NCBI GenBank assembly: GCA_023430065.1
Contig: JAEZCG010000038.1
Location: 1-44,097 of the forward strand
Length of the DNA stretch: 44,097 bases
Direction: 5' to 3'
DNA from: Pseudomonadota bacterium
Lineage (GTDB): Bacteria > Pseudomonadota > Gammaproteobacteria > Burkholderiales > SHXO01
The notes below the pieces were generated by a model that had not been told where the DNA came from, ran no database searches, and saw nothing but the letters and a program-made list of their open reading frames with translations. Shown one piece after another: positions 8,223 through 17,364 of this stretch (positions are counted from its first letter, which is position 1; the number at the start of each line of letters is the position of its first letter). Both the position numbers and the translations under genes were made by a program.

Positions 8223-9088
8223 GCCCTGCTGCCCTCGAGCCGATCGTCGGGCGCTACGTGCACATGCCGATCCTGGGCGAGACGTGCCGCGTGTACTTCG
8301 AGGAAGCCGGTCAGGGAATCCCGCTGGTGTGCCTGCACACCGCCGGGGCGGACTCGCGCCAGTTCCGTCACCTGATGTGCGACGAGGAGGTGACGCGCCG
8401 CTTCCGGGTCCTCGCCTTCGACATGCCCTGGCACGGCAAGTCCTATCCGCCGGAGGGGTGGCAAGACAACGAGTACCGCCTCACCACGCAGCGCTATGTC
8501 GCCACCATCCTCGCCTTCTGCGATGCCCTCGCGCTCGAGCGCCCGGTCGCGATGGGCTGCTCCATCGGCGGGCGCATCGTGCTCGAACTCGCGCACGCGC
8601 ACGGCGAGCGCTTCCGTGCGCTCATCGGGCTCGAGGCGGCCGACTTCCAGGCGCCGTGGTACGACACCGACTGGTTGCACCGGTCCGACGTGCACGGCGG
8701 CGAAGTCTGCGCAGCGCTCGTGTCCGGCCTGATTGCGCCGCAGAGTCCGGCGGTGCACCGGTACGAGACGCTGTGGCAGTACATGCAAGGGGGGCCAGGC
8801 ATCTTCAAAGGCGACCTGTACTTCTACCGGGTCGATGGCGACCTGCGCGGCCGCCTGGGCGGCATCGACACCGCGCGCTGCCCGCTCTATCTGCTCACCG
8901 GCGAGTACGACTTTTCCTGTTCGCCGGAGGACACGTTGCGTACCGCCGCCTCCATTCCCGGCGCACAGGTGACGATCATGAAGGAGGTCGGGCACTTTCC
9001 CATGAGCGAGAACCCGGCACAGTTCCGTGGATACTTGCTGCCGGTGCTGCAGGAGATCCTCGAACGAGGTCGTCCATCGCCCGCCTGA
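8219..9088 (+). CDS. Alpha/beta hydrolase
   Basis: The 289-residue protein has the alpha/beta hydrolase fold markers. The oxyanion region LVCLHTAGADSRQFRHL is followed by AFDMPWHGKSYPP. The nucleophile elbow is GCSIGG with Ser115, a likely acid is Asp231 in GEYDFSC, and the catalytic histidine is His259 in VGHFPMSENP. It hydrolyses an ester, thioester or C-C bond in the cytoplasm; the substrate is not evident. The frame is open upstream, but the true start is the ATG that overlaps the SCP2-like stop codon. Linked to the dehydrogenase and SCP2-like genes by start-stop overlaps, it is probably part of a small catabolic module with the upstream aldehyde dehydrogenase and the downstream glutathione transferase. 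Confidence 0.9.
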   Translation: MSPAALEPIVGRYVHMPILGETCRVYFEEAGQGIPLVCLHTAGADSRQFRHLMCDEEVTRRFRVLAFDMPWHGKSYPPEGWQDNEYRLTTQRYVATILAFCDALALERPVAMGCSIGGRIVLELAHAHGERFRALIGLEAADFQAPWYDTDWLHRSDVHGGEVCAALVSGLIAPQSPAVHRYETLWQYMQGGPGIFKGDLYFYRVDGDLRGRLGGIDTARCPLYLLTGEYDFSCSPEDTLRTAASIPGAQVTIMKEVGHFPMSENPAQFRGYLLPVLQEILERGRPSPA

Positions 9089-9177
9089 TCGAGGCCGGAC
9101 GCGGCGCGCTCGGCGCGGCGCTGCATCCTGATTCAGGCGCTACACTTCCCCCTCGACCGAACAGCGCACCTGCCTCC

Positions 9178-9834
9178 ATGATCCAGCTGCACTACTACCC
9201 CTCCAACGCCTCCATCGCGCCACACATCCTGCTCGAGGAGATGGGCGTGCGCTTCGAACTCAAGCTCGTCGATCGGGCCCGCCGGGCGCACAAATCCGCC
9301 GACTACCTGAAGCTCAATCCCAACGGCCTGATCCCCGTCCTGGTCGACGGCGATCTCGTCCTCTACGAGACCGCAGCGATCGTGCTGCATCTGGTCGACA
9401 GCGAGGCTGGCAGGGCGTTCGCACCGCCCGTCGGCACGGCGGCCCGTGCGCACTTCTACAAGTGGCTAGTCTGGTTCACCAATACCGTCCAGGCGACGCA
9501 GCTGATGTATTTCTATCCCGAGAACTACCTGCGGCCGGGCAGCCCGGCAACCTCGGAAGTCAAGGAAGTCGCGCAGACGAAGGTAGGCGGCCACTTGAAG
9601 CAGATGGATGACGAACTGGCACGCCATCGCGGGCCGTGGATGCTGGGCCACACCTACAGCGCGCTCGACATCTATGCCTTCATGCTGTGCCGCTGGACTC
9701 GCGCCTACACCGGGCCGGCGGCAAAGCCGGCACGCGAGCACGCGCACCTCGGCCCGTTTCTGCAGCGCATGCTCGACCGGCCTGCCGTCCAGCGGGTCAT
9801 CGCGGTCGAGCAGTTACAGCCGCCGATCGTCTGA
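9178..9834 (+). CDS. Glutathione S-transferase family protein
   Basis: The 218-residue protein has an N-terminal thioredoxin-like domain (IQLHYYPSNASIAPHILLEEMG, then LNPNGLIPVLVDGDLVLYETAAI), with the cis-proline in GLIPVL and the glutathione-contacting E-T in LYETAAI. An all-helical C-terminal domain contains GPWMLGHTYSALDIYAFML, the usual N-capping/hydrophobic staple region. The Ser in SNAS is the likely catalytic residue in place of Tyr. Members conjugate or isomerise electrophiles with glutathione. It sits 89 bases after the hydrolase on the same strand and may be co-transcribed. The overlapping frame extends upstream, but homology starts at this ATG. Confidence 0.9.
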   Translation: MIQLHYYPSNASIAPHILLEEMGVRFELKLVDRARRAHKSADYLKLNPNGLIPVLVDGDLVLYETAAIVLHLVDSEAGRAFAPPVGTAARAHFYKWLVWFTNTVQATQLMYFYPENYLRPGSPATSEVKEVAQTKVGGHLKQMDDELARHRGPWMLGHTYSALDIYAFMLCRWTRAYTGPAAKPAREHAHLGPFLQRMLDRPAVQRVIAVEQLQPPIV

Positions 9835-10065
9835 CGACCTTCCCTATCCTGGCCCTACGCGGGGCTGGCGCAGTTTCTCCGGATGGGACACCTCGCCCTG
9901 GCCCCGAGGGTCCCCGCAGCATCCTGATCGTAATCACCATCGGACTTGTCCCTGGAGTGCGGAACGAGACGGAACCCTGGCCTGTTCGCGCCCTCGAACC
10001 AGCTACCCGGCGCGCAACCTGCCGTCGACTTGGAACCGTCGTTCACTCTTCGGGACCGCACTACG

Positions 10066-12462
10066 ATGAATGAGCCTGCAACGTCCTCCCCGCTGGCACC
10101 GCAGCCGCTCTCCGCCGGCGAGCTGCGCCTCATGGACGCCTGGTGGCGCGCCTGCAACTATCTGTCGGTCGGTATGATCTACCTGAAGGACAACCCGCTC
10201 CTGCAGGAGCCGCTGCAACCTCACCACATCAAGCACCGGCTTCTCGGGCATTGGGGCGCGAGCCCGGCGCTGTCCTTCACCTGGGTGCACCTGAACCGCG
10301 TCATCAAGCGCTACGACCTGGACATGATGTTCGTCGCCGGTCCGGGGCACGGCGCGCCCGGGGTGCTCGGACCTGCCTACCTGGAGGGCACCTATTCGGA
10401 GATCTATCCGGACAAGAGCGAGGATCTGGACGGTCTGCAGAAGTTCTTCAAGCAGTTCTCCTTCCCGGGCCAGATCGGCTCGCACGTCACGCCGGAAACG
10501 CCGGGGTCCATCCATGAGGGCGGCGAACTGGGCTACAGCCTGTCGCACGCGTTCGGCGCGGCATTCGACAATCCCGGACTCATCGTGGCGTGCGTGGTGG
10601 GCGACGGGGAAGCGGAGACCGGGGCACTCGCCACCTCGTGGCACTCGAACAAGTTTCTCAATCCGGCGCGCGACGGCGCCGTCCTGCCTATCCTCAGTCT
10701 CAACGGCTACAAGATCGCCAACCCCAGCATCCTCGCGCGCATCGGGCACGAAGAACTGGCGGCACTGTTCGTCGGATACGGCTACCAGCCGTACTTCGTG
10801 GAGGGTTCGGACCCCGCACAGATGCACCAGTCGATGGCGGCGACGCTGGACCAGGCCATCGACGAGATTCGCGCCATCCAGCGCAACGCGCGCACGGTAA
10901 GCGAGTTCGAGCGCCCGCGCTGGCCCATGATCGTGCTGCGTGCCCCCAAGGGATGGACCGGACCGAAGGAGATCGACGGGCATCAGGTGGAGGGCACGTG
11001 GCGGTCGCACCAGGTGCCCTTCGCCGACGTGCGCGATAACCCCGCGCACCTGAAGGCGCTGGAGGACTGGCTGCGCAGCTACCGTCCGCAGGAGTTGTTC
11101 GATGTGCAGGGACGACTGGAAACGGAGTTGCACGCACTCGCGCCGCTCGGACCGCGACGCATGAGCGCCAATCCGCACGCCAACGGCGGCGTGCTGCGCC
11201 GCGATCTGAAGCTGCCTGATTTCCGTGACTACGCGGTGAATGTGCCGGAGGCAGCGCGCGTGCGCCACGGGAACACCCTTCCACTGGGCGAGTTCCTGCG
11301 CGACGTGATGCGCGACAACCCCGGCTGCTTCCGCCTGTTCGGCCCGGACGAGACCGCGTCGAACCGCCTGCAGGCCGTGTTCGCGGCAAGCAAGAAGACC
11401 TGGATGGCCGAACTCTGGCCGGAGGATGCGGACGGCGGCGAGCTGAGCCGGGATGGCCGTGTGATGGAAATGCTGTCCGAGCACACGCTGCTCGGCTGGC
11501 TGGAGGGCTATCTGCTCACCGGGCGACACGGGCTGTTCCACACCTACGAGGCATTCGCGCACGTCATCGATTCGATGTTCAACCAATACGCGAAGTGGCT
11601 CGACATCTGCAAGAACCACGTGTCGTGGCGCGCGCCGGTCTCCTCGCAGAACATCCTGCTGTCGTCGACCGTGTGGCGGCAGGACCACAACGGTTTCTCG
11701 CACCAGGACCCGGGCTTCATCGACCTGGTCACGAACAAGAGCCCGAGCGTGACGCGCGTCTACCTGCCGCCGGATGCAAACACGCTGCTGGTCGTGGCCG
11801 ACCGCTGCTTTCGCTCGAAGGACTGCATCAACGTCATCGTCGCCGACAAGCAGAAGCACCTGCAGTTCACGACCATCGACGAGGCGGTGGTGCACTGTGC
11901 GAAAGGCATCGGCATCTGGGGCTGGGCGAGCACCGACGCCGGCGAGGAGCCCGACGTGGTCATGGCCTCGTGCGGCGACGTCGCCACCCAGGAGGCGCTG
12001 GCGGCCACCGCCATCCTGCGCGAGTACCAGCCCGATCTCAAGCTGCGCTTCGTCAACGTGGTGGACCTGTTCAAGATGCAGCCGCTGAGCGAGCACCCGC
12101 ACGGCTCGACCGAGCGCGAATTCGACAGCCTCTTCACCGTGGACAAGCCGATCCTCTTCAATTTCCACGGCTACCCCTGGCTCATCCACAAGCTCGCCTA
12201 CCGCTTCCGCAACCATGACAACCTGCACGTGCGCGGCTATAAGGAGAAGGGGAACATCAACACCCCGCTCGAACTCGCGATCCTCAACCAGGTCGACCGC
12301 TTTAATCTGGTGATCGACGTCATCGACCGTGTGCCGCGCCTGCAGGTGAAGGCCGCGCACCTGAAGGAGCGCATGAAGAACGAAATCATCCTCAATCTTG
12401 CCTATGCACGCGAGCACGGCACCGACCGGCCCGAGATCGCCGACTGGCAGTGGCCGTGCTGA
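10066..12462 (+). CDS. xfp: Phosphoketolase (xylulose-5-phosphate/fructose-6-phosphate)
   Basis: The 798-residue protein has the usual phosphoketolase length. It carries both family signatures: EGGELGY near residue 150, and GAAFDNPGL followed by [10 protein letters not shown], the thiamine diphosphate-binding GDG motif. [19 protein letters not shown] and [18 protein letters not shown] are also characteristic. The enzyme cleaves xylulose-5-P and/or fructose-6-P with phosphate to acetyl-phosphate plus glyceraldehyde-3-P or erythrose-4-P. The open frame reaches 9946, but the homologous N-terminus ([22 protein letters not shown]) fits the ATG at 10066; the ribosome site is weak. It is followed by phosphate acyltransferase and acetate kinase genes, which consume its product. 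Confidence 0.96.
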   Translation: MNEPATSSPLAPQPLSAGELRLMDAWWRACNYLSVGMIYLKDNPLLQEPLQPHHIKHRLLGHWGASPALSFTWVHLNRVIKRYDLDMMFVAGPGHGAPGVLGPAYLEGTYSEIYPDKSEDLDGLQKFFKQFSFPGQIGSHVTPETPGSIHEGGELGYSLSHAFGAAFDNPGLIVACVVGDGEAETGALATSWHSNKFLNPARDGAVLPILSLNGYKIANPSILARIGHEELAALFVGYGYQPYFVEGSDPAQMHQSMAATLDQAIDEIRAIQRNARTVSEFERPRWPMIVLRAPKGWTGPKEIDGHQVEGTWRSHQVPFADVRDNPAHLKALEDWLRSYRPQELFDVQGRLETELHALAPLGPRRMSANPHANGGVLRRDLKLPDFRDYAVNVPEAARVRHGNTLPLGEFLRDVMRDNPGCFRLFGPDETASNRLQAVFAASKKTWMAELWPEDADGGELSRDGRVMEMLSEHTLLGWLEGYLLTGRHGLFHTYEAFAHVIDSMFNQYAKWLDICKNHVSWRAPVSSQNILLSSTVWRQDHNGFSHQDPGFIDLVTNKSPSVTRVYLPPDANTLLVVADRCFRSKDCINVIVADKQKHLQFTTIDEAVVHCAKGIGIWGWASTDAGEEPDVVMASCGDVATQEALAATAILREYQPDLKLRFVNVVDLFKMQPLSEHPHGSTEREFDSLFTVDKPILFNFHGYPWLIHKLAYRFRNHDNLHVRGYKEKGNINTPLELAILNQVDRFNLVIDVIDRVPRLQVKAAHLKERMKNEIILNLAYAREHGTDRPEIADWQWPC

Positions 12463-12528
12463 TCCGCGGCGTGCGGGATCGCAGTCGCAGTAGACTGACG
12501 AGGTCATGCCGACGGGAGATGCGAGACA

Positions 12529-13467
12529 GTGAACCGCAAGCACGAGAAGTACGAACAGCTGCTGGCGCGCGCGGAAGCGATCGAGCCGGTGGCCACGGCG
12601 GTCGCCCATCCTTGCGACGAGGCGTCCCTGCATGCGGCGCTGGAGGCTGCACGGCTTAGCCTGATCGTGCCGCTTCTGGTCGGCCCGCGCGCGCGAATCG
12701 AATCGATCGCAGCCGCGCACAAGCTGTCGCTCGAGGGGATCGAGCTCGTCGATTCCCCGCACAGCCACGCCTCGGCTGCGGAAGCGGTGCGCCTCGTACG
12801 GGAGGGTCGCGCGCAGTGCCTGATGAAGGGCAGCCTGCATACCGACGAGCTGATGGGGGCCGTCGTGGCGCGCGACGATGGCCTGCGCACCGAGCGTCGC
12901 GTCAGTCACTGTTTCGTGATGGACGTCCCTACGCACGCACAGGCGCTGATCGTGTCCGATGCCGCGGTCAACATCGCCCCCACGCTCGAGGACAAGATCG
13001 ACATCGTGCAGAACGCCATCGACCTTGCGCACGCGCTCGGGGTGGCACAGGTGCGCGTGGCCATCCTCTCGGCCATGGAGACCGTCAACCCCAAGGTGCC
13101 GTCCACGATCGAGGCCGCCGCGCTGTGCAAGATGGCCGACCGCGGCCAGATCACCGGCGCCGTCATCGACGGTCCGTTGGCCCTGGACAGCGCCATCAGC
13201 GTCGAGTCCGCCCGCATCAAGCGCATCGAATCGCCCGTCGCAGGCCGGGCGAACGTATTGATCGTCCCCGACCTCGAAGCCGGCAACATGCTGGCGAAGA
13301 GCCTGTCTTTCCTGGCCGCTGCCGACGCAGCGGGCATCGTGCTCGGCGCGCGCGTCCCCATCGTTCTGACCAGCCGCGCGGACTCGCTCATGACCCGCCT
13401 GGCTTCCTGCGCCGTCGCTGCGCTGGTGGCGCAGGCGCGGCGTCTCGCCCTGAAGGTCAGCGCTTAG
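12529..13467 (+). CDS. Phosphate acetyltransferase-type acyltransferase (PTA/PTB family)
   Basis: The 312-residue protein is a single-domain phosphate acyltransferase. Motifs include CLMKGSLHTDELMGAVV, VSHCFVMDVPTH, NIAPTLEDKIDIVQNAIDLAHALG, GPLALDSAIS and LIVPDLEAGNMLAK. It interconverts acetyl-CoA and acetyl-phosphate, or possibly a longer acyl group, since PTA and phosphate butyryltransferase cannot be separated by eye. The context between phosphoketolase and acetate kinase favours acetyl-phosphate as substrate. The start is a GTG 66 bases after the phosphoketolase stop. The distance to the acetate kinase ATG is only four bases, so the two are surely co-translated. It lacks the N-terminal regulatory domain of long Pta. 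Confidence 0.92.
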   Translation: MNRKHEKYEQLLARAEAIEPVATAVAHPCDEASLHAALEAARLSLIVPLLVGPRARIESIAAAHKLSLEGIELVDSPHSHASAAEAVRLVREGRAQCLMKGSLHTDELMGAVVARDDGLRTERRVSHCFVMDVPTHAQALIVSDAAVNIAPTLEDKIDIVQNAIDLAHALGVAQVRVAILSAMETVNPKVPSTIEAAALCKMADRGQITGAVIDGPLALDSAISVESARIKRIESPVAGRANVLIVPDLEAGNMLAKSLSFLAAADAAGIVLGARVPIVLTSRADSLMTRLASCAVAALVAQARRLALKVSA

Positions 13468-13471
13468 CCAG

Positions 13472-14653
13472 ATGGCCGACTTCATCGCGGTCCTCAATGC
13501 CGGATCGTCCAGCATCAAGTTCTCGCTGTTCGCGCTGCGTCACCAGACGCTGGAATTGACCCACCGGGGCCAGGTGGAAGGCCTGTTCACCGCACCCCGC
13601 TTCGTCGCCCGCGATCGCTCGGGGCGTGTCGAGGCGGAGAAGCGCTGGGAGCGCGCCACCGCGCTCGGGCATGCCGGCGCGCTTGCGCACCTGCTCGAAT
13701 TCCTGCGCGAGCGGCTCGCCGGCGATCGGCTGGCGGCCATCGGCCATCGCGTGGTGCACGGGGGCATGGACCATGCGCAACCAGTGCGCGTCGACGCCGG
13801 GGTGCTGGCGACATTGGAGCGCTACGTGCCGCTTGCCCCGCTGCACCAGCCGCACAACCTGGCGCCGATCCGTCAGCTCCTGGCCGACCTGCCGGAATTG
13901 CCGCAAGTCGCCTGTTTCGACACCGCTTTCCATCGCACCGCCCCGCGCCTCGCACAGATGTTTGCGCTGCCCTACGAGATGTACGAGCAGGGCATCCGCC
14001 GCTATGGTTTTCACGGGCTGTCCTACGAATACATCGCCTCGGTGCTCGGAGACTTCGACCGGGACGCTGCCCGCGGCCGCACGGTCGTGGCGCACCTGGG
14101 AAACGGATCGAGCATGTGCGCACTGCAGGCCGGCCGGAGCGTGGCGACGACGATGGGCTTCACCGCCGCGGACGGGTTGCCCATGGGGACGCGCAGCGGC
14201 GCCCTCGATCCCGGCGTGCTGCTCTACCTCATGGATCAGCATGGCATGCAGGCGCGCGAGATCGAGCGCCTCGTCTATCACGAATCCGGCATGCTCGGCG
14301 TGTCGGGGGTGTCGAGCGACATGCGCGCCCTGCTCGAGAGCGACGATCCGCGTGCGCGGCTTGCCGTCGATCTGTACGTCTACCGCATCGGCCGCGAACT
14401 GGGCTCACTGGCAGCGGCGCTGGGCGGCCTGGATGCCGTCGTCTTCACCGCCGGCATCGGCGAGAACGCGGCATCGGTGCGCGAGCGCGTGTGCCGTGGT
14501 GCAGCCTGGCTGGGATTGGAGCTGGATGCGGAGGCAAACGCCGCGGGCGGTCCCCGCCTGCACGCCGACGCGAGCCGGGCCTGCGCCTGGGTCATCCCCA
14601 CCGACGAGGAGCTGATGATCGCGCGCCACACGAGCGTCCTGCTCGGCGCCTGA
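13472..14653 (+). CDS. ackA: Acetate kinase
   Basis: The 393-residue enzyme shows the ASKHA-fold acetate kinase motifs in order. These are LNAGSSSIKFSLF at the N-terminus, GHRVVHGGMDH, PLAPLHQPHNL, CFDTAFHRTAP, RRYGFHGLSYEYIA, HLGNGSSMCAL, LPMGTRSGALDPG and TAGIGENAASVR. It transfers phosphate between acetyl-phosphate and ADP, giving ATP and acetate. With the phosphoketolase it makes ATP from sugar phosphates independently of lower glycolysis; with the upstream acyltransferase the same acetyl-phosphate can become acetyl-CoA without loss of CO2. The ATG follows the acyltransferase stop by four bases. The gene converges on gcdH with 89 bases between; no clear terminator was found there. Confidence 0.96.
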   Translation: MADFIAVLNAGSSSIKFSLFALRHQTLELTHRGQVEGLFTAPRFVARDRSGRVEAEKRWERATALGHAGALAHLLEFLRERLAGDRLAAIGHRVVHGGMDHAQPVRVDAGVLATLERYVPLAPLHQPHNLAPIRQLLADLPELPQVACFDTAFHRTAPRLAQMFALPYEMYEQGIRRYGFHGLSYEYIASVLGDFDRDAARGRTVVAHLGNGSSMCALQAGRSVATTMGFTAADGLPMGTRSGALDPGVLLYLMDQHGMQAREIERLVYHESGMLGVSGVSSDMRALLESDDPRARLAVDLYVYRIGRELGSLAAALGGLDAVVFTAGIGENAASVRERVCRGAAWLGLELDAEANAAGGPRLHADASRACAWVIPTDEELMIARHTSVLLGA

Positions 14654-14742
14654 GCCGGCCGATCGGCGTGAGATCGTGGCGGTCGATGCGGGCGCGACGC
14701 CGAGGCAGCGCCCGTGAACCGTCGCGCGCCGATGCGTCGACC

Positions 14743-15921
14743 TCAGCTGGTAAAGGCTTGGATCCCCGTCTGCGAGCGCCCGAGGATCAGCGCATGGATA
14801 TCGTGCGTGCCCTCGTAGGTGTTCACCGTTTCCAGGTTGATCACGTGGCGCATGACGTGGTATTCGTCTGCGATGCCGTTGCCGCCGTGCATGTCGCGCG
14901 CGTGCCGGGCGATCTCGAGGGCCTTGCCGCACGAGTTGCGCTTGATCAGCGAGACCATTTCCGGGAGCGCGCGGCCCTCGTCCATCAGGCGCCCCACACG
15001 CAGACAGCCCTGCAGACCCAGTGTGATCTCGGTCTGCATGTTGGCGAGCTTGAGCTGGATGATCTGGTTCGCCGCGAGCGGCCGTCCGAACTGGATGCGG
15101 TCCAGCGTGTACTGCCGCGCGCGGTGCCAGCAGTCCTCGGCGGCGCCCAGCGCGCCCCAGGCGATGCCGTAACGTGCCTTGTTCAGGCAGCCGAACGGGC
15201 CCTTGAGCCCCTTCACGTTCGGAAGCATGTTCTCGGCGGGAATCTCGACGTCGTCCATCACGATCTCGCCGGTGATCGAGGCGCGCAGACTCAGCTTGCC
15301 CTCGATCTTCGGCGCCGACAGGCCCTTCATGCCTTTCTCGAGGACGAAGCTGCGGATCTCGTTGTCGTCGTCCTTGGCCCAGACGACGAAGACGTCGGCG
15401 ATGGGCGAGTTGCTGATCCACATCTTCGCGCCCTTGAGCACGTAGCCGCCGTTCGTGCGCCGGGCGCGCGTCTGCATCGAACCGGGGTCGGAGCCGTGGT
15501 TCGGCTCGGTCAGGCCGAAGCAGCCCACCCACTCGCCCGTGGCAAGCTTCGGCAGGTACTTCGTGCGCTGCGCCTCGGTGCCATAGGCGTGGATCGGGTA
15601 CATCACCAGCGAACTCTGCACGCTCATGGCCGAGCGGTAGCCGGAATCGACCCGCTCGACCTCGCGCGCGATCAGTCCGTAGCAGACGTGGTTGACGCCG
15701 GCGCAACCGTACCCGTCGATGGTCGAGCCGAGGAAGCCGAGCGCGCCCATCTCGTTCATGATCTCGCGGTCGAACTTCTCCTTGCGCGTGGCTTCCAGCA
15801 CGCGCGGCATCAGCTTGTCCTGGCAGTAGGCGCGGGCGCTGTCACGCACCATGCGCTCGTCCTCGGTCAACTGATCATCCAAAAGGAAAGGATCGTCCCA
15901 TCGAAAGGCTGCTTTCTGCAT
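14743..15921 (-). CDS. gcdH: Glutaryl-CoA dehydrogenase
   Basis: The 392-residue flavoprotein belongs to the acyl-CoA dehydrogenase superfamily. Markers are the FAD/substrate motif [18 protein letters not shown], the [20 protein letters not shown] strand, [33 protein letters not shown] and the catalytic Glu370 in [16 protein letters not shown]. Conserved [15 protein letters not shown] is typical of glutaryl-CoA dehydrogenases. The enzyme oxidises and decarboxylates glutaryl-CoA to crotonyl-CoA, late in lysine, tryptophan and benzoyl-CoA breakdown, using electron transfer flavoprotein. It stands alone on the minus strand, convergent with ackA and divergent from the L,D-transpeptidase gene, so its own promoter should lie in 15922-16054. 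Confidence 0.95.
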   Translation of the reverse strand: MQKAAFRWDDPFLLDDQLTEDERMVRDSARAYCQDKLMPRVLEATRKEKFDREIMNEMGALGFLGSTIDGYGCAGVNHVCYGLIAREVERVDSGYRSAMSVQSSLVMYPIHAYGTEAQRTKYLPKLATGEWVGCFGLTEPNHGSDPGSMQTRARRTNGGYVLKGAKMWISNSPIADVFVVWAKDDDNEIRSFVLEKGMKGLSAPKIEGKLSLRASITGEIVMDDVEIPAENMLPNVKGLKGPFGCLNKARYGIAWGALGAAEDCWHRARQYTLDRIQFGRPLAANQIIQLKLANMQTEITLGLQGCLRVGRLMDEGRALPEMVSLIKRNSCGKALEIARHARDMHGGNGIADEYHVMRHVINLETVNTYEGTHDIHALILGRSQTGIQAFTS

Positions 15922-16054
15922 CGTCGTCTCACATGCGGGTTCGTCATGCCGCGCCCGCGGCGCTTTGCCTGGCGGGGGCGGTTTGACGATGATGATCGCA
16001 CGAAATCCGAGGCCGGCCCTTACGGTCCGGATGGGACGCCGCTACCATTGCGCG

Positions 16055-17095
16055 ATGCCGTTCCATCCGCCTCGTCCTCACGGCTACGCCTGCCTCGGTA
16101 TGTTTGCATCCGGCTGGCCAGGCCCGCGCCTTCTCCGGCTTGCACACGTCCTCGGTCTGCTCCTGCTGACGACGCAACTGGCGCACGGCGTCACCCTCCC
16201 GCTACCCGAGCGTCCGGACGACGACCTGGTCGGCAGCCTGCGCACCGTCATCGTCCGCGGCAAGGACACCCTGCTCGACATCGCCCGCCGCAACGGACTC
16301 GGCTACACCGAGATCGTTTCCGCGAATCCCACCCTCGATCCCTGGGTTCCGGGGGTGGGCAGCCGCGTGCTCCTGCCCACGCGTTTCATCCTGCCCGAAG
16401 GGGAACGCAAGGGCATCGTCATCAATCTCGCGCAGATGCGTCTGTTCTACTTTCCGGATGCCGGCCGGGACGAGAAGCCGATGGTCATCACCCATGCGAT
16501 CGGCGTTGGCGTGGAGTATGGCGCCACACCACTGGGCGAGACGAAGATCGTGCGCAAGGCCGCCGATCCCACCTGGTATCCCCCCAAGGGCGTGCGCGAA
16601 CGGCGCGCGGCGGCCGGCGTCATCCTGCCGGAGAAGGTTCCGCCCGGTCCGGCCAACCCGCTCGGCACGCACGCGCTCTATCTCGGCTTTGCCGAGTATC
16701 TGATCCATGGCACCAACCGACCGTGGGGCATCGGCATGCGGGTGAGCAGCGGATGCATCCGCCTGTACCCGGAAGGCATCGCTGCGCTGTTTCCGCGGGT
16801 GCCGGTGGGAACGCCGGTGCGCATCGTCGATCGCCCGTGGGCAGTCGGGAGCGAGCGCGGCGTGCCCTACGTGCAGGTGTTTGCGCGGCCGCGCCTCGAG
16901 GCGGGCGTGGAGTGGCCCGACCATCTGCTCGACCACACGCCCTTGGTGCGGGCGCTGACCGAGCGCGTCGCGCGCGGCGGCGTCGACTGGGACCGCGTGA
17001 TGAAGGCAACGGAGGACCGGCTCGGCGTTCCGCTGCCGGTGTCGCCGAAGTCGCCGTCGCTGGAAATGCTGGTAGAGCGGGCGGAACGGCGATAG
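16055..17095 (+). CDS. Secreted L,D-transpeptidase with LysM-like domain
   Basis: A 346-residue cell-envelope protein. A hydrophobic segment (LLRLAHVLGLLLLTTQLAHG) acts as signal peptide. Next comes a LysM-like peptidoglycan-binding stretch (VRGKDTLLDIARRNGLGYTEIVSANP). The YkuD catalytic domain follows, with HGTNRPWGIGMRVSSGCIRL and nucleophile Cys234. Such enzymes make 3-3 peptide cross-links in peptidoglycan or attach proteins to it in the periplasm. The start is uncertain: ATG at 16055 or ATG at 16100, the second giving a more compact signal peptide; neither has a clear ribosome site. The C-terminal ~90 residues after the catalytic domain are typical of the ErfK/YbiS-type subgroup. Confidence 0.9.
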   Translation: MPFHPPRPHGYACLGMFASGWPGPRLLRLAHVLGLLLLTTQLAHGVTLPLPERPDDDLVGSLRTVIVRGKDTLLDIARRNGLGYTEIVSANPTLDPWVPGVGSRVLLPTRFILPEGERKGIVINLAQMRLFYFPDAGRDEKPMVITHAIGVGVEYGATPLGETKIVRKAADPTWYPPKGVRERRAAAGVILPEKVPPGPANPLGTHALYLGFAEYLIHGTNRPWGIGMRVSSGCIRLYPEGIAALFPRVPVGTPVRIVDRPWAVGSERGVPYVQVFARPRLEAGVEWPDHLLDHTPLVRALTERVARGGVDWDRVMKATEDRLGVPLPVSPKSPSLEMLVERAERR

Positions 17096-17120
17096 GAAGG
17101 GCGCGGAGGTTCGCCCCCGA

Positions 17121-17331
17121 TGTCATTGCGACCGAAGCTATCGGTGTCATTCACCCCGGGTGTCATTGCGACCGAAGCTGTCGGTGTCGTTCACCCCTCG
17201 GTGTCATTCACCCCTCGGTGTCATTTCGACCGCAGGGAGAAATCCTCGCCGTGGAGCCCGCAAAGCGAGGATCCTTCGCGTTGCTCGGGATGACACGGGG
17301 CTGGGCCAGCGATCCCTCGCTGCGCTCGGGA
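17121..17331. repeat. Dispersed palindromic repeats plus a 40-bp direct repeat
   Basis: The gap after the L,D-transpeptidase contains TGTCATTGCGACCGAAGCT at 17121 and again at 17161, each followed by (A/G)TCGGTGTC(A/G)TTCACCCC, a 40-bp tandem period with two differences. Shorter copies of TCGGTGTCATT continue to about 17225. A long imperfect palindrome then runs from TGTCATTTCGACC through CCTCGCCGTGGAG to GCGAGGATCC and CGGGATGACA. A last half copy ends near 17331. The units share words with the other three repeat clusters in this window. No gene is seen here. Confidence 0.75.
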
Positions 17332-17364
17332 TGACCGATGCTTCGCGAAGCGAAGCATCGGTCA
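17332..17364 (-). terminator. Perfect 15-bp stem-loop overlapping the lipoprotein stop codon
   Basis: TGACCGATGCTTCGC and its exact reverse complement GCGAAGCATCGGTCA are separated by three bases (GAA). The right arm contains the TGA stop codon of the minus-strand lipoprotein gene (17362-17364). There is no T-run after the stem on the minus strand, so it may be a transcript-end stabiliser or factor-assisted end rather than a standard intrinsic terminator. Confidence 0.5.

Noticed and set aside
9835..10065. Phosphoketolase starting at the upstream ATG at 9946
   Set aside because: The extra 40 residues do not resemble the family N-terminus, while ATG 10066 gives the usual length.
10003..13518. 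A 1171-codon open frame on the minus strand across the phosphoketolase and acyltransferase genes
   Set aside because: It is antisense to two genes with strong family motifs. Its translation is rich in Arg, His, Gln and Ala with no domain, as expected from GC-rich codon structure.
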